Source: Zoogloeaceae bacterium (lineage in GTDB: Bacteria; Pseudomonadota; Gammaproteobacteria; Burkholderiales; Rhodocyclaceae). Taken from it: 5,883 bases of DNA. Within the stretch, counting starts at the first letter, position 1. Every line of letters begins with the position of its first letter. Positions 5,760-5,883 of the stretch are shown here, one piece after another. The stretch spans positions 1-5,883 of the forward strand of contig JAITNI010000290.1 of assembly GCA_031290535.1 (NCBI GenBank), given 5' to 3'. Below the pieces are notes generated by a model. It saw nothing but the letters and a program-made list of their open reading frames with translations. It ran no database searches and was not told the origin of the DNA. The position numbers and the translations under genes are program-made.

Positions 5760-5883
5760 ATGTTAACTGAAGTAACCATCGAAGGCTTGCGTGGCGTGGG
5801 GCGGGTGGAGTTGCGCCTCGCGCCCGATCAGCGTGTCTATACCCTGTTTGGCGCGAACGGTGTGGGCAAGACCAAGTGCTTGG
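5760..5883 (+). CDS. P-loop ATPase, RecF/SMC/OLD-like N-terminus (partial)
   Basis: Only the first 41 codons are in the window; the frame is open at the right edge. The start is ATG 5760, with AGGAG at 5749-5753 six bases upstream. The protein opens MLTEVTIEGLRGVGRVELRL, a short strand-turn-strand pattern typical of ABC-type ATPases such as RecF, SMC, Rad50 and OLD-family proteins (compare the common I-x-N-F-R-G-I opening). A Walker A motif GANGVGKT follows at residues 31-38. Such ATPases act in DNA repair or phage defence, often beside a nuclease. Which subfamily this is cannot be told from so short a piece. Base composition is not visibly different from its neighbours. It lies 57 bases behind carA, where carB is normally expected. 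Confidence 0.8.
   Translation, partial: MLTEVTIEGLRGVGRVELRLAPDQRVYTLFGANGVGKTKCL

Overview
The window is GC-rich and densely coded, and reads as a proteobacterial chromosome segment, most likely betaproteobacterial. That placement rests on the CarA and YoaA proteins, which resemble betaproteobacterial and gammaproteobacterial homologues as I remember them; no search was run. It also rests on short intergenic repeat elements of a type common in these groups.

Layout. (1) 1-577, minus strand: the N-terminal 192 residues of an uncharacterised, membrane-anchored protein whose 3' end lies outside the window. (2) 578-904: a 327-base gap holding a REP-like inverted repeat, a small palindrome and a second short repeat, with no credible gene. 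(3) 905-2155, minus: a protein of unknown function with ATP-grasp ligase features. (4) 2157-4103, minus: a DinG/YoaA-type iron-sulfur DNA helicase. Its stop codon is one base from the ATG of the ATP-grasp gene, so the two form a tight operon transcribed leftwards. (5) 4104-4532: a 429-base divergent region with an inverted repeat flanking the helicase start, a complex nested inverted repeat, a candidate sigma70 promoter for carA containing a perfect dyad, and a leader of about 120 bases. (6) 4533-5702, plus: complete carA, the glutaminase subunit of carbamoyl-phosphate synthetase. (7) 5760-5883, plus: the first 41 residues of a P-loop ATPase with an RecF/SMC/OLD-like beginning, cut by the window edge.

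How they fit together. YoaA-type helicases act in DNA repair and damage tolerance. CarA supplies ammonia to CarB for pyrimidine and arginine synthesis. The ATP-grasp protein probably makes an amide-type or similar bond, but its substrate is unknown, and its coupling to a repair helicase is the most intriguing functional hint inside a complete operon. The most unusual gene order is at the right edge: carA is followed 57 bases later not by carB, its usual partner, but by a P-loop ATPase of a type often found in defence or repair systems. Whether this is an inserted system cannot be judged from 124 bases.
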